The notes under the pieces are model-generated. The model was not told where the DNA came from. It saw only the letters and a list, made by a program, of their open reading frames with translations, and did not search any database. From Guillardia theta CCMP2712 (lineage: Eukaryota > Cryptophyceae > Pyrenomonadales > Geminigeraceae), in NCBI RefSeq assembly GCF_000315625.1, contig NW_005434632.1, positions 396,487 through 460,486 of the forward strand: a stretch of 64,000 nt of DNA, read 5' to 3'. Shown in pieces: positions 13,401 through 21,895 of this stretch (positions are counted from its first letter, which is position 1; every line of letters starts with the position of its first letter). The position numbers and the translations under genes were made by a program.

Positions 13401-14445
13401 GCTCCTGTGCTCGCTACGTCATCCCAATGTGCTCAGGTACGAAGGGATGTACTGGGAGCAGAAGGGGAGGGGAGTCCCTGACTTCGCCATCGTGATGGAG
13501 CACGCTAGCAGCACACTGTTCGACGTCATTGCAAGGAACTCAGCGCTGCATCACAAGAGTTTGATCGTTCCAGAGCTCGAGCTGGAGGAGGTGTTCAGGG
13601 CGATGGACCCTTCCTCCTCAGGGCGAGTGACGCAGAGCATGTTCGTGAGAGCTCTCGAGCAAAACGAGTGGATCGTGAGGAAGCTGAATTTGTCCGTCGG
13701 AGTGCTGCAAGACGACTGCCTGCGATACATCTGGAACTACGGCATCGAGCTGGGGAGCTTGCAGGAGCCCCCCAAGAAGTACCACCATCCCTTCGGAAGG
13801 ATCGATCGGGATGCTAAGGGATACATCACCCTCGAGGATCTGCTGAGCTTCTACGGTCGCCGGGAGCTCGTCAGCGACAGGATCGCATGGCCGCAGCGGT
13901 TACAGGTCGCCATGGCCGTGGCCAGCGGGATGGAGTACCTGCATGACAGGGGAATCTTTCACGGTCTCCTCAACAGCAAGAACGTGGCTATCATATTCGA
14001 TGAGGGCAAGAATCCCTCCGGCACCTGGAACCTCTGCAGGGTGGCCGTGACAGACTACGGCCTCCCTTTCCTGAGGAGGAACTTCGAGCTAATGCCGGAT
14101 GTACAGGCGCGCCATGCAGCGTGGCTGCCGCCAGAGGTTTTGCTGGGTGACGAGGCGAAGATGGAAGGAGACTCGTGGAGCTACGGCATCATCCTTTGGG
14201 AGCTCCTAACGGGTTTCGTGCCATGGCCCGGCAAGGCAAGGGACGACTTGACGGCGCTGGCAAGGAAAGGGCAGCTGATCCTTCCCTTGTCTCTTCAGGA
14301 CAACTATGAGCAGCCTCCTGGGTACTGTGAGGTGATGAATGACTGCATGCGGCGAGAGACGCAGGATCGTCCGAGCATGCGAAGGGTTCTCGAGAGATTC
14401 AGGGACTTGTCGAGGAGTTGGGGAGGAGACTATCTTCCTGGTTAA
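7456..14445 (+). CDS. 2329-aa LRR - coiled-coil - EF-hand-interrupted kinase-like protein
   Basis: One uninterrupted 7-kb reading frame from the first ATG after an upstream in-frame stop; neighbours are intron-rich. Residues about 1-860 hold ribonuclease-inhibitor-type leucine-rich repeats in several blocks (VKLDLSGNRQVDDEGIKHL, LALINL-type strands, TSLTSLDMRQSKI). Two long charged coiled coils lie at about 1150-1290 and 1590-1800, flanking a small alpha/beta module (about 1390-1470, ending SPGSVVVDL). Residues about 1928-2322 are kinase-like: glycine loop GEGQLGEV, lysine K1954 in VAVKF, DYG at 2200-2202, LPPEVLLGD and DSWSYGIILWELLTG. The catalytic loop reads HGLLNSKN (2169 on), lacking the HRD aspartate, and the expected alpha-C glutamate appears to be Asn, suggesting a pseudokinase. 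Between the lobes (2040-2135) sit two EF-hand-like loops (DPSSSGRVTQSM, weak; DRDAKGYITLED, good). A calcium-modulated scaffold is plausible but inferred. Confidence 0.9.
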   Translation: MKSDALKQQVSTALERIVHNDPDLVFVDFCHDPDETEHDGLQDEDVLKLLPPIAKNTYLRVILLSGNSLLTDGIVKEIEKALKENNTLENIDLEFTGVSMSARERVYSIFFQRNLHGLPANYVSSFLGPHPIHHLKLSNSHLKNSHLQAVCAFVGRQKYHVKLDLSGNRQVDDEGIKHLDEVIRVRKKVTQINLKGTSVSTETQRHVQEIVQEVLWNMQMHVIESNDPRVKSVAFPPIEIGFDKVNRLCQGLSNNTSLTSLDMRQSKINEYDLEQILTTIERCNPKVVEVMMNVSKASNHFQESYKQQIITLTTRALKRKSDVLTKLDMSFVNLSDHDVVNLAIFVRKHSRVKLWNLSNNPQVSDICSDALIKACDLPSQLDSILVEKTSISNEVKKKLKECIRRQKVDDLRGFLKEAKFDEEQIKTITNQNVNGVQIQRSQSKQSPMAVLKSFCTMNASYMSVSELMNTLSSNLHQADMALFKIEIFFSTDSSIFPHERANIRRQVLLHNITATLLDFERRRQSWVDFTDLGIDDEGFKLIVEQFHALTSQIHVTLDFSNNPSLGTTSEYQLLRLINNSASIVNVRLQKTSFSQDVLNRMQHTFRERSQKSLDRFLDDHFDDSQPVSINFLAGQHLKSADIVKLSKVLTSCQVLDLDLSDAPELDDNAARVLESSIDKSLVLSQINLSRTTVSSKLCSAIKLRIDKKFIQDHCESHHSFFLNTKEMDLRDRNLNDDDFMKIVESLPQKPTLAFINLMENMQITDQSVKHVENFIKNNFRKSPLSVNFEDTGVSNPENAKFNNVAGAGMIEMLQKADLGNSFEDAMFGLDQIQTMMKNLNRGIENHIRNLSTALPTSLHKMSDQFSKDDFSTSFQMPQGMNEKILKPKKRERRSGQVGMRLKFDHPAMLSSDALTTTLGCPRGMLETITVSDQIVDILISTQHGLEQDLSVDGLTQQLFSMCDDSRSELCIRYNRGKEILCIYPWAVNSRQRHLDDDDEEEEAEEIDFTGDHHDICNSKSPFFQKIFEYLRNTEEKLNSTRLQSQVVQSMYLSRVRSIFHDLLESLSRVKSLTLDDSSSRHGGEEQSLVKFLKEFSSSIKKQKDPFVRNNLNKMWKTVRDRFEAFARYQKKDARSVDTTEIISIFQQALKRTKSLDEELESYLRSQRAELQETLKKKQAIERLNSEQKMNLQVRKRQIATELESLEREQEKLVKSIVDQIEKLGQNTRKRISLKHEKGRIEDEEGGQREVSEIIESAINKEKAHIAYIEDLNTSRMINSDVQNVLQRSIGDSRSVVSEDLDSYNSAISDFVLNEIHGLLVPFLCVSLLEQSRKAQSIHVDLEEIERMRSKADHYQKLGKLHKLSNVQSAWEGSESETRRYFRNFRLVLGMDIEDIKSVENFKSALVEELTEALGVDKKQVEILAVSPGSVVVDLRIHQNLAGHSQSLDELSRHVISLKQTDFRSLRTGKLTALVTDFQENDVLYYNGASIETQQRELSSLTQSHNYVLNDLVEIWQQIAKSFYSVLICRNTEDEILLQFDRSKRTFVCILGIQALQKSVSWDEFAESFNDDNNNPLPKYLTTIEASQMVKCALNDQFQREFQKAQDEHAAMQDCNRFLREEESAIQQRISTLRRTMSESQESLVSLTHRETALQNTLSQKETDASLSKIALQEYGKQLSDVKKNRIRTIIQNRDDSMASQRVLENYVKKLDRLFMLHSFGFWKSCSLPRRCEKLNKEIYSTNQKIIEAEKSLKFVVKQIDGEESRLVGILSKITQMKSQTERKRIVLLAYQHLSSFSDGSRRQLKNSRSDFLVKKNDVEFLTNLHLVTNLPYQDLTSDKLLQDKVQVSLSSFLEQKLKEKKFLRQQSIRQSSSGMAEFHVVLYHSSDQLANELAESFLTWSLVRVRRIPSRSVEEKFREDFIKVTSATTSHKIGEGQLGEVLEAEYLGRKVAVKFIRFSGMSSYVAKIRFEPMTGEIQSNVSLLCSLRHPNVLRYEGMYWEQKGRGVPDFAIVMEHASSTLFDVIARNSALHHKSLIVPELELEEVFRAMDPSSSGRVTQSMFVRALEQNEWIVRKLNLSVGVLQDDCLRYIWNYGIELGSLQEPPKKYHHPFGRIDRDAKGYITLEDLLSFYGRRELVSDRIAWPQRLQVAMAVASGMEYLHDRGIFHGLLNSKNVAIIFDEGKNPSGTWNLCRVAVTDYGLPFLRRNFELMPDVQARHAAWLPPEVLLGDEAKMEGDSWSYGIILWELLTGFVPWPGKARDDLTALARKGQLILPLSLQDNYEQPPGYCEVMNDCMRRETQDRPSMRRVLERFRDLSRSWGGDYLPG

Positions 14446-14517
14446 TAAGAAAGCTTAAAGATCGTGTCGGGGAAAACGTGGACCCCTTGGCAAAAACGGG
14501 AAGGTGTAACATAGGCA

Positions 14518-15051
14518 TTAGGTGCTTCTAGGCGAGAGTGGTCTTGATGGAATTCTGCGAAGGGAGTCAGCGAGCAACAGGGCATGGAGAAACAGACGTA
14601 CAGAGTTTCTGCTCTGATGCTTGTTAAGAAGCTCTTCACCTGCCCTCAGGTCAGGCTGCAGCTCCTCGAACAAATACGACCCCTTCCCCTCCTCACCGTA
14701 TTTCAGAGCAGCATCCATATCCTTGTGCTTGGTGATCAACGTTCCGCCTTGATCTGCTAGAACAGCAACCAGTAGTCAAGTTTTAGCCAGCCAGCCTCTC
14801 GTTCCCTCACCAACGTACGTCTGCTTCCAGCCGTCTGTCTGAGGCACGCGAGAGACATCCAACCCTCGTCGAGAGGATCCCCACAGATCACTGGAACTGG
14901 AGGTTGGCTTGGATTCTATTCCCTTCACTGTGAACTTGCGGGTAGAAGACGGAGCGCAGCAGCACGTGAACGCTCGCATCGCCTGCATCCCTCCGCCGGT
15001 CTCTTCCTTGTCCTCTGACTTGGTTGCAGCACCCTCCAACGAGTTTCCCAT
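14518..15051 (-). CDS. Small putatively N-myristoylated, palmitoylated protein
   Basis: Start chosen at 15051 because it gives MGNSLEGAATK, a good N-myristoylation motif; a Met ten codons upstream would bury it. A CCC cluster (RAFTCCCAP) about 30 residues in could be palmitoylated, so membrane attachment is likely. One intron, 14757-14810 (54 nt, GTGAGG...TTCTAG), joins QTYV to ADQGGTLITKHKDMD. The second exon continues with AALKYGEEGKGSYLFEEL and LLNKHQSRNSVRLFLHALLL and ends in RPLSPRST at 14518. About 160 residues; no family recognised. It converges with the LRR/kinase-like gene, ending 72 bp from its stop. Confidence 0.65.
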
Positions 15052-15708
15052 AGCGGCTGTTGGGGGATGCTGCGGGGACAATTGTCAGAATCTTTTCGCC
15101 AACTCCCGTACCAAAGTCATGTGTACAAATTCAACCATATTAGGGTAGAAGTTGCCCCGCGTCAATCATCGAATCAAATCGATGCTGTCTAAACTCCTCA
15201 CACTGATACGTAATGGTCCTCTCTCCCACTTCATCTTGTCTCTTCTCTCACAGCATCAGTGGCATGCTCATCGCCGCTCTGCGGCAGTTCCGATCCGTTT
15301 CCTTGCCATTCTCCCATCAACTCGGCAGCTACTACCATCCTCCATACACATCCGGGTCCGATCCCCGGACATGTGGGTGGGGTCCCCCGTCAATCAAAAA
15401 GCACCGTGGTGGGGTAGGGGGTCACCGGGTTGACCCACCCAACCCTTATATTAAATCAACTTATTCTTTGCTATTGGGGGGTAGGATGAACCAATCTTTG
15501 TAGGAAGTGACCTCAGGAGGGTGGGGTCCTCCCTCCGATTGGAGGGGTAGTAGTCCGATCGAGACATGGAAAGGCTTTGAGGAATCACTACTTGCTGGGG
15601 GGCCAGGCATTGCTAGTATCCGGCGGGACTCGGCCCGGGCCGGAGTCCCGGAGTCGGGCCCGGGATCCGGGGCAATCGCAGATTTCACTGACGAGGTGGG
15701 GGAGAATC
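15052..15708. other. Intergenic region with G-run and GC-palindrome element
   Basis: Upstream of both the small acylated protein (-) and the peptidyl-tRNA-hydrolase-like gene (+). From 15340 to 15560 it holds repeated ggggt, gtggggtag and gaccc runs, like other intergenic spaces in the window. At 15628-15672 there is a very GC-rich patch of overlapping cggcccgggccg-type palindromes. No coding evidence seen. Confidence 0.55.
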
Positions 15709-16427
15709 ATGGAGGCGGGAAGAGCGGAGGATCCGCTGGTGCAGCATGTCATCCTGAGGAAGGACTTGACCAAGGTGAGCAATGCCTTGTTGTGCGCCTG
15801 TTGTCCTCACCCTCCATGCTCGCTGCTCACGCCGTCCTCCATGCTCTGCAGAAACCTCTCTCTTGGCCCGCTGGAAGCATGATCGCGCAGGCTTGCCATG
15901 TAGTCTCTAAGACCCTCTGGGAGATGAAGGACCACGCCAATGTTCAGGTATACCTGCATCGACGACATGGCACATGCGCTGTGTCGTCAGAACAGCTGAC
16001 CCGTTCCATCTTGATCCTCACAGAAGTACATGATGGATGTGGACAACATGCACAAGGTGAGCATCATACAGAGAGTTACATGTGCTCACGGGGCGCCAAG
16101 GTGACTCTGTCGGTTGAAAGTGAGGAGGAGCTTCTAGGGTGTGTATGCCGTCAAGCCAAGCTCCATACCTCTGACCTGCACACAGAGTCAGCAAAACCCT
16201 CCAAGACAATGGGATCGAGCATCGCGTTTGGAAGGAACAAGTAAGTCAGCTCCGACGGTCGAAGGGGTCTGTGCGACTCTGAGATGCTGGTTAGCCCGAG
16301 GGAATCCTCACTGCCATTGCCACCATCCCCTACCCCAAGTCTGTCACGGTGAACTTCACTGACCGTCCCTTCCTCCTTGACCCCCGGGCAGGCGCCGCTC
16401 CTCCGACACCTGAAGCTCTTTCGATGA
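15709..16427 (+). CDS. PTRHD1: Peptidyl-tRNA-hydrolase-2-like protein of PTRHD1 type
   Basis: Five or six short exons follow the family closely. Exon 1 (15709-15774) is MEAGRAEDPLVQHVILRKDL. Next come LSWPAGSMIAQACHVVSKTL and KDHANVQ, then KYMMDVDNMHK, then VTLSVESEEEL, then TLQDNGIEHRVWKEQ, then PEGILTAIATIPYPKSV. Removing a 43-nt intron (16349-16391) adds APLLRHLKLFR and a TGA at 16425-16427, the expected C-terminus. The family resembles archaeal/eukaryotic Pth2, which cleaves peptidyl-tRNA; PTRHD1 members are thought related but their activity is less certain. No presequence is visible, so a cytosolic location is likely. The stop overlaps the first ATG of the next gene, and both are on the same strand. 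Confidence 0.88.
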
Positions 16428-18894
16428 AATGCATGCGTCTCATGGAGTGTAGAGGGATGAAAGTGCAGGAGAAGGACGACAGAATCGCTTTCTTTGTGAC
16501 CGTAGGCCGAGGGATGCGGCATTTTGCTGTGGAGGAGATAAAGAAGAAACTTGGCCGATTCCAAGTCAGAGTGGTCCTTGAAGATTGCTGGATACTTCAG
16601 AGCTCTTACATACTCGTAGCTGAAGGAGATGGAAGGGAAACTAGCTTTCGACCTCTTGTGGGACAACCAGACTTCACGCATAGGTAGATGCAATGACTGC
16701 TATGAGCCCTGTCCTGACACCGGCTCCCGTTGCAGACCTACATCGGTCGCTCCTGAGCATGAGGACGGTTGAGAGAGTTGGTCTCATGCTCCTTGCTACA
16801 TGTGAAGACGCCTTCCTCGCATCCATCGCGTGCTGTACTGGTGTTGGGCATGAGAGAAGTCGGAAGAAAAGAAGAGTAGACGCTGCTTGCGACCCCTCAG
16901 ATGCTGATGGAAACAAGACAACGCGCAGTGGATCGAGCGAGAGCGAGCGAGCAGCTGTGGAGAGTGAAAATCAAGTTCTTGCTGACCTGATTCGACTATG
17001 CAACCTCCCCGATGCCGTCTCCAGGTACTGATGGATGGACTTCAGGCGGTAAGAGAGCAGATTCTCATGGGCAGGGTGCAGGTGGAATCAACTGAAACAC
17101 GAAGTCAAGGCGCAACAAGAAACGGTCCCAGAGATTTCAGAGTGTCGCATTTCCTGCAAGGTAGAGACAGCAGGCCTGCATTTGGCCGTTGAACGCTTGT
17201 TACAGACGCGAGGGAGATATCGAGGTGTGAATGCGAGGAAGGTGGGGAAGTAGAAAAATATTTCGTTCTGCCCAGCTGTGTTGACGTTTCTCAGGTTGCG
17301 GAAGTCTTGGGTTCGGTCATACAGCGCGAACATCCTAGGGAGATCAAGATGGTTGGATGGACTGATGACAAGATGCAAGAAGGAGTTCAGAGCAATGCCT
17401 TGGATATTCTTTTTCACGTCAACGACGAGGGTATTTTCGTGGGCCTCCTCCTCACTGCAAGTACTGCACCGTCGTCGCTGATGCGAATCCCTTGTGACTT
17501 TCGATCCCAGAACCCCTAGCAGCAAGAGCCTACCATGACAGCCAGCAGGGGCAGAGGAAGCGAGAGCAGGAGGACGAACAGGATCTGTGTCATGATGACG
17601 ACGAGGAGCAGAAACGTCCCCACGTTCAGCCGTCCTCGCCCTTCCCGTCGAAGTTCTCAGGCCTGCGGTCCACAGTGGCGGCAGCCATGTGCGACATGGC
17701 AGGCCTGGCAGCCGGGGACATCGTCTTGGATCCGGCATGCGGAAGAGGATCGGTGAGGAGCCGCTGCCATGGTCCCGCTGACGCTGCTCAAAAAGATCCT
17801 TCTTGAGGGCCTCATGAACCATCCAGGCGCTGATTTCGTGGGGCTAGATTCTGAGTGAGCACAACAGAAATCCTTCAACCTCCATGCAGCGTTCATATCA
17901 CAGAGCTCCTCTCGCTCCTCCTTTCTTAGACACTCTCCTGACTCGTCTTGATCTCCCTTGGCTTCCTTCCTCTTTATCTTCACCCCTTTGCTACAACGTA
18001 CATCTTCCTTCCCTTTAGTGCCACAAGCCGAATGCCATATCTGTTTCTCTCTCCTCCTCCTCCCTTCATCGTCCCTCGACAATGTGTATGGGTTCATGTC
18101 CTCACGACTCCCTTTTTAGCATCCGAGCTCTCCGAACAACATCCGATCTCGTTTCAAGCATCGGTGACTTCCATCTATTCACATTCTTTTGTTCGGGTCA
18201 ACTCACAGCATCAAAGGCATCTCATCAGCGCAAGTTCGACTCATTCGTGGAGACTTCCGCTCGATGCCTTTCCGCAGCAACACCTTCACCAAGGTGACAG
18301 GAAGCCTGTTCCACTGTCTGCAAGTTGAATGATACTGGGGAGTCTCAAACCCGTCGGGACTATGGCGGGAAAGGCTTGTCATTTACCCATGTGCCTCTAA
18401 AGATGATTGACAGCAGTGTTCACAAAAGTGCTCATCAATGTTCTAACGCGTGCGAGACAGATCATAGTCGACCTTCCCTTCGGCTGTCAACACAAAATTC
18501 CCTCAGTCCAGGTTTCAGTCCCTCGCATGAAGACCTCCAGTCTTGACCCCCCGGACCCCCTCCGGCAGGTGGAGCAAGGGGTCCCAGAGCGATCTGACGC
18601 CGAGGCCATGGTCGACGAGCTGCTGCGGGAGAGCAGCAGAGTCTTGACGGGAGGAGGCCTCCTATGCTGCCTGACTGGTGACCCTCCCTCCCCTCTCCTT
18701 CCTCCCTTCCCTTCATGAGTAATCTTGTTTACTTCTATCCTGCTCCTTATTACCCGTTGACATTCCCCCTCCCCCCTCCTCTCCTCCTTCTCTTTTCTTC
18801 TTGTGGCATCTTGTTCTGAAGCCTCATGTCCAGTGCATGGGGCTCTGTTTGAGCAGCAGGTCAAAGATCGACCAGGTGGACCTTGCGGGAGAAG
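16424..18894 (+). CDS. THUMP-domain tRNA (guanine-N2) methyltransferase, THUMPD2/3-like, 3' end lost in gap
   Basis: The start is either the ATG at 16424 (overlapping the upstream TGA) or the in-frame ATG at 16457 (MKVQEKDDRI). The N-terminus FFVTVGRGMRHFAVEEIKKK matches THUMPD3-like proteins. Later exons give ECRISCKTRGRYRG, DILFHVNDEGIFVGLLLTAS (end of the THUMP region), SKFSGLRSTVAAAMCDMAGL, the SAM-binding DIVLDPACGRGS, VPLTLLKKILLEG and GADFVGLDSE, IRGDFRSMPFRSNTFTK, the catalytic-motif-IV segment IIVDLPFG and SRVLTGGGLLCCLTVHG. The order is that of class I N2-guanosine tRNA methyltransferases. Introns are small apart from one of about 260 nt (17855-18115). The last readable exon ends at 18894 at a gtaatc donor; the final exon is missing or lies in the N gap. 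Confidence 0.85.
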
Positions 18895-18956
18895 GTAATC
18901 CTCGTACCTTCACCCCCTTTCTTCGTCTCCCCTCCTCCTCCTCCTCGCCCCCCCCC

Positions 18957-19056
18957 NNNNNNNNNNNNNNNNNNNNNNNNNNNNNNNNNNNNNNNNNNNN
19001 NNNNNNNNNNNNNNNNNNNNNNNNNNNNNNNNNNNNNNNNNNNNNNNNNNNNNNNN
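18957..19056. other. Assembly gap of 100 N
   Basis: Exactly 100 N, a conventional gap of unknown length. It sits in a polypyrimidine stretch (ctcctcct and ctctcctc units on both sides, 18915-19190), so a collapsed low-complexity tract is the probable cause. It removes the end of the methyltransferase gene. Confidence 0.99.
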
Positions 19057-19302
19057 TCCCCACCTCCTCGCCCTCCCCACCTCCTCCTCCTCCCCACCCC
19101 TTCCTCTCTCCTCTCTCCTCCTCTCTCCTCCTCTCTCCTCCTCTCTCCTCCTCTCCTCTCTCCTCTCTCCTCCTCTCCTCTCCTCCTCACCCACACTGCT
19201 CCATATCGTCTCTTTTACCTCGGGCTCTGCACTACAACTGGGTTTTTATATAGATAAGACCGGAAGTGGGGCAGCAAGAAAGTAGAGGGAGGGGAGAGGA
19301 GG

Positions 19303-19392
19303 GCAGAGCAGAGCAGAGCAGAGCAGAGCAGAGCAGAGCAGAGCAGAGCAGACGATAGCAGAGCAGACGATAGCAGAGCAGACGATAGCAGA
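19303..19392 (+). repeat. GAGCA tandem array passing into a GAGCAGACGATAGCA array
   Basis: About ten copies of a 5-bp gagca unit, followed by three copies of a 15-bp unit that contains it (gacgatagcagagca). This nested structure suggests slippage followed by larger duplication. It lies about 90 bp upstream of the ATG at 19479. Confidence 0.85.
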
Positions 19393-19478
19393 GTAAGAGA
19401 GGACAAGACAGGTCGGAACAGGGCAAGGCGCCCGAGGGGGGGAAGGGAATATTAGGGAAGCAGAGCCGACATCAAACA

Positions 19479-21099
19479 ATGGCAGGGGTCGAGGAGCAGG
19501 CTAGAAGGATGATGGAAGCAATCGGGTCCTTCGACGACCTGAAGGAGATCGAGAGATGTAAGTCGCTGATAGACAGCGAGGAGGAAGAGGAGCTTGTCGA
19601 TGCCGTGCTGTTGGAGATCGAAGAGAGGGTCAGGGAGAGGAGGAAGGATGGGGCAGATGATAAGGTCGAGCTTCCCCGTTGGCTCGTGAGGACAGCTCTG
19701 CGAGTGTGGAACTACAGCAAGCAGGACACCATCAGGGTCATGACCAACTTCTGGAGGTACGGCACACACGCTCTGCTCCTGCTCCTCTTCTCACCCCGTC
19801 CTCAACTCAAGTTTCCGTCACTCAAACGCATGGCCGATGGTTCTTAAGGCGTCGGAGGTGGTGAGTTTCGGCATGCTAGTGACCTGCGGACGATGTGAGG
19901 ATGACGGATGCGATGTAGGAGGAGGAGCTGCGGTCAGGTGCTCCTGCGCCTGGGTCCCTTGAGGGGAGAATGACAAGTGAGGAGGTGTGCATTGGTTGTT
20001 GCCGGGGACAGATGCGAGCGGAAGAGGAATTCTTGTTTACAATGCAAGGTTTCTGTTCAGGTATGCTCCTGTCTCCTCTACACCTCGTTCTCCTTCTTCC
20101 TTCCTCTTCTTCATCGCTCTTTTCGTTTCTTCTTGCTGAGTTTCCCTGCTCCAGGGGTCATGCATGCTCAGTCGAGGGTCTGCAGAAGATGGGGTAAATT
20201 CCTTCACTGCCGCTTCACTCACATCTCAACCACTTCTCTCATGCTCTTCTCTCATGCTCTTCTCTCATGCTCTTCTCTCATGCTCTCCTTGCAGGTCCTT
20301 CCTGATGCAGAAGGCGATCGAGAAGGAAAACATCGTCAAGAATGGGTAGCGAGCAGCGCTTCCCTCTCGATTCTCTTATCCGTCTCTCTCAGAATCGTCT
20401 GCGTCCTAGACTTGCAAGGGGTCGACCTCTCCATCACAACCAAGTGTGACTTGACCCTTTGGCTTTAATTTCGCCTCTTGACGCCGCTGAGTCATCAGGT
20501 TCGGCATAGCCGATGTCAAGCGCGGGATTCTAATGTGGAAGGATGCGTTCCCATGCAAACTGAAGAAGGTGCTCATGACTGAGGGCACCTCTCCTCGTTC
20601 TGCCCTGTCTTGTCAGCTTGCTCTCGTCTGTTCGTTCCTTTTGCACGCTTTGTTGAGAAACTACACACGACTCCCTTGGAACGAAAAGCCTTAGCAACAC
20701 TGACAGTGTTCTCAATAGATCTATCTCGTCAACATGGGAATCATCTTGTCCACAATCGTAGCCATGGTCAATCTTCCACGTCATCATCAGCAACATGACG
20801 AATTGATAGGCTAAATCGATCCTCAGTTCCAAGATCCGAGAGCGTGTCGTCCTGGTTGACAAGACTTTCCAGCAACTGCACGCTGACATCGACAGGTATG
20901 TCCGGTGATCTCATGTTCCGCAATGATAGGAGAGCAGCTCCAGGTTGCCGCCTTCGCTCGGGGGAAATTTCGAACTCGACTGGGAGAGGTCAAACATTAT
21001 CTTCCTTTCTTTGCTATCGAACTAACAACGATTTCATTGACTTCACGCCGCAGTTATATACAATTCTTGCTGAAAGACGATCAGTTCAACGACAGCTAA
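19479..21099 (+). CDS. Unrecognised charged helical protein, multi-exon
   Basis: Exon 1 (from 19479) encodes MAGVEEQARRMMEAIGSFDD and a strongly charged helical region (DSEEEEELVDAVLLEIEERV) ending VRTALRVWNYSKQDTIRV, MTNFWR at a GT donor. Further exons are recognised by frame and splice sites: about 20295-20338 (FLMQKAIEKENIVKN), 20496-20570 (FGIADVKRGILMWKDAFPCK), about 20830-20895 (KIRERVVLVDKTFQQLHADI) and a last exon ending YIQFLLKDDQFNDS with TAA at 21097. Splicing between 19757 and 20290 is uncertain, and small exons may be missed. Around 200 residues; no domain recognised. Confidence 0.55.
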
Positions 21100-21385
21100 G
21101 CGATGGCCTGTACTCTACATACTTGTCAAGACTTGCTAGACTTAAGTCGCGTTCACAGCCTTGGCAGTGCTGTTGGTGGGGACTGTAACTTTGAAAAGTG
21201 TCAAATAAAGTTTAGGGCTCACTATCACTTCCAATCATTACCTGTAGCATATCCAAGATGCCTTGAGGTTAGAAAGATCGTGAACAGGACAAGTCAGCGT
21301 GATTGCACACTGAAAAAAACATCCTCTTTACCTCATCACATGCCCATGAACATGTCGCAGTGGAACTTTCACCTGATCCAACACT
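21100..21385. other. Short convergent intergenic region
   Basis: Lies between the end of the unrecognised plus-strand gene and the end of a minus-strand TM fragment. AT-richer, with no gene seen. Confidence 0.4.
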
Positions 21386-21850
21386 TTACAATCCCTTCCA
21401 TCTCGGAAACTGTTTGTATACCGTCTCGAGCTCATTGTCCCCCTTCATCACACAGAAGGCAACAAACATAAGTGCCAAAATTCCGATCGCGATGATGGTA
21501 AAAGCTGCCCATCGTCAAGCCACGATTGAAAAACTTCTTTGTTATGGTGACTTCACCGCAACGGGACGCGCGGTGGATCAATTTCATGTTATCATTCTCA
21601 TAATCTTCTTCGTCCGATCTTCCGACGGCCTGATATTCTCTGGAAGAGGTCACAAGTTACAAGGACTTCGTTCAGTGCAGCAAACAACGACATGCTGGCA
21701 ATGGAAAAAAATGCTCTCTCACCTGCTGCTGCGATTGTTCAATCTTCGACGGGAGCCAGGTTCCAACATGTCAATACAATACAATCCTCCTGGAAAGCGG
21801 CTGCAAGAACATCGGCGTGAGTGCTCAGAAGCTCAAAAAGAAACCCGAAC
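21386..21850 (-). CDS. C-terminal part of an unrecognised single-TM protein
   Basis: The last exon on the minus strand, after an AG acceptor near 21505, reads as a clean transmembrane helix, FTIIAIGILALMFVAFCVMK, followed by a short charged tail (GDNELETVYKQFPRWKGL) and TAA at 21386-21388. An upstream exon after another acceptor near 21652 reads EYQAVGRSDEEDYENDN and ITKKFFNRGL. Exons further upstream, towards the CTTCTC repeat, cannot be fixed and no start was identified. Type I membrane orientation is inferred. Confidence 0.4.
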
Positions 21851-21895
21851 AAGCTGTCAGCTGACACGGAGCTTCCCCTTCATCGCACCACTATC

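Noticed and set aside
16349-16687. A fused peptidyl-tRNA hydrolase-THUMP protein
   Set aside because: Removing the 43-nt intron gives the exact expected PTRHD1 C-terminus and stop; the open frame through the intron is kept only as an alternative-splicing possibility.
19479-19856. CRISPR-like or satellite array around 19.3 kb
   Set aside because: The repeats are short direct slippage units without spacers, and the rest of the genome context is eukaryotic.
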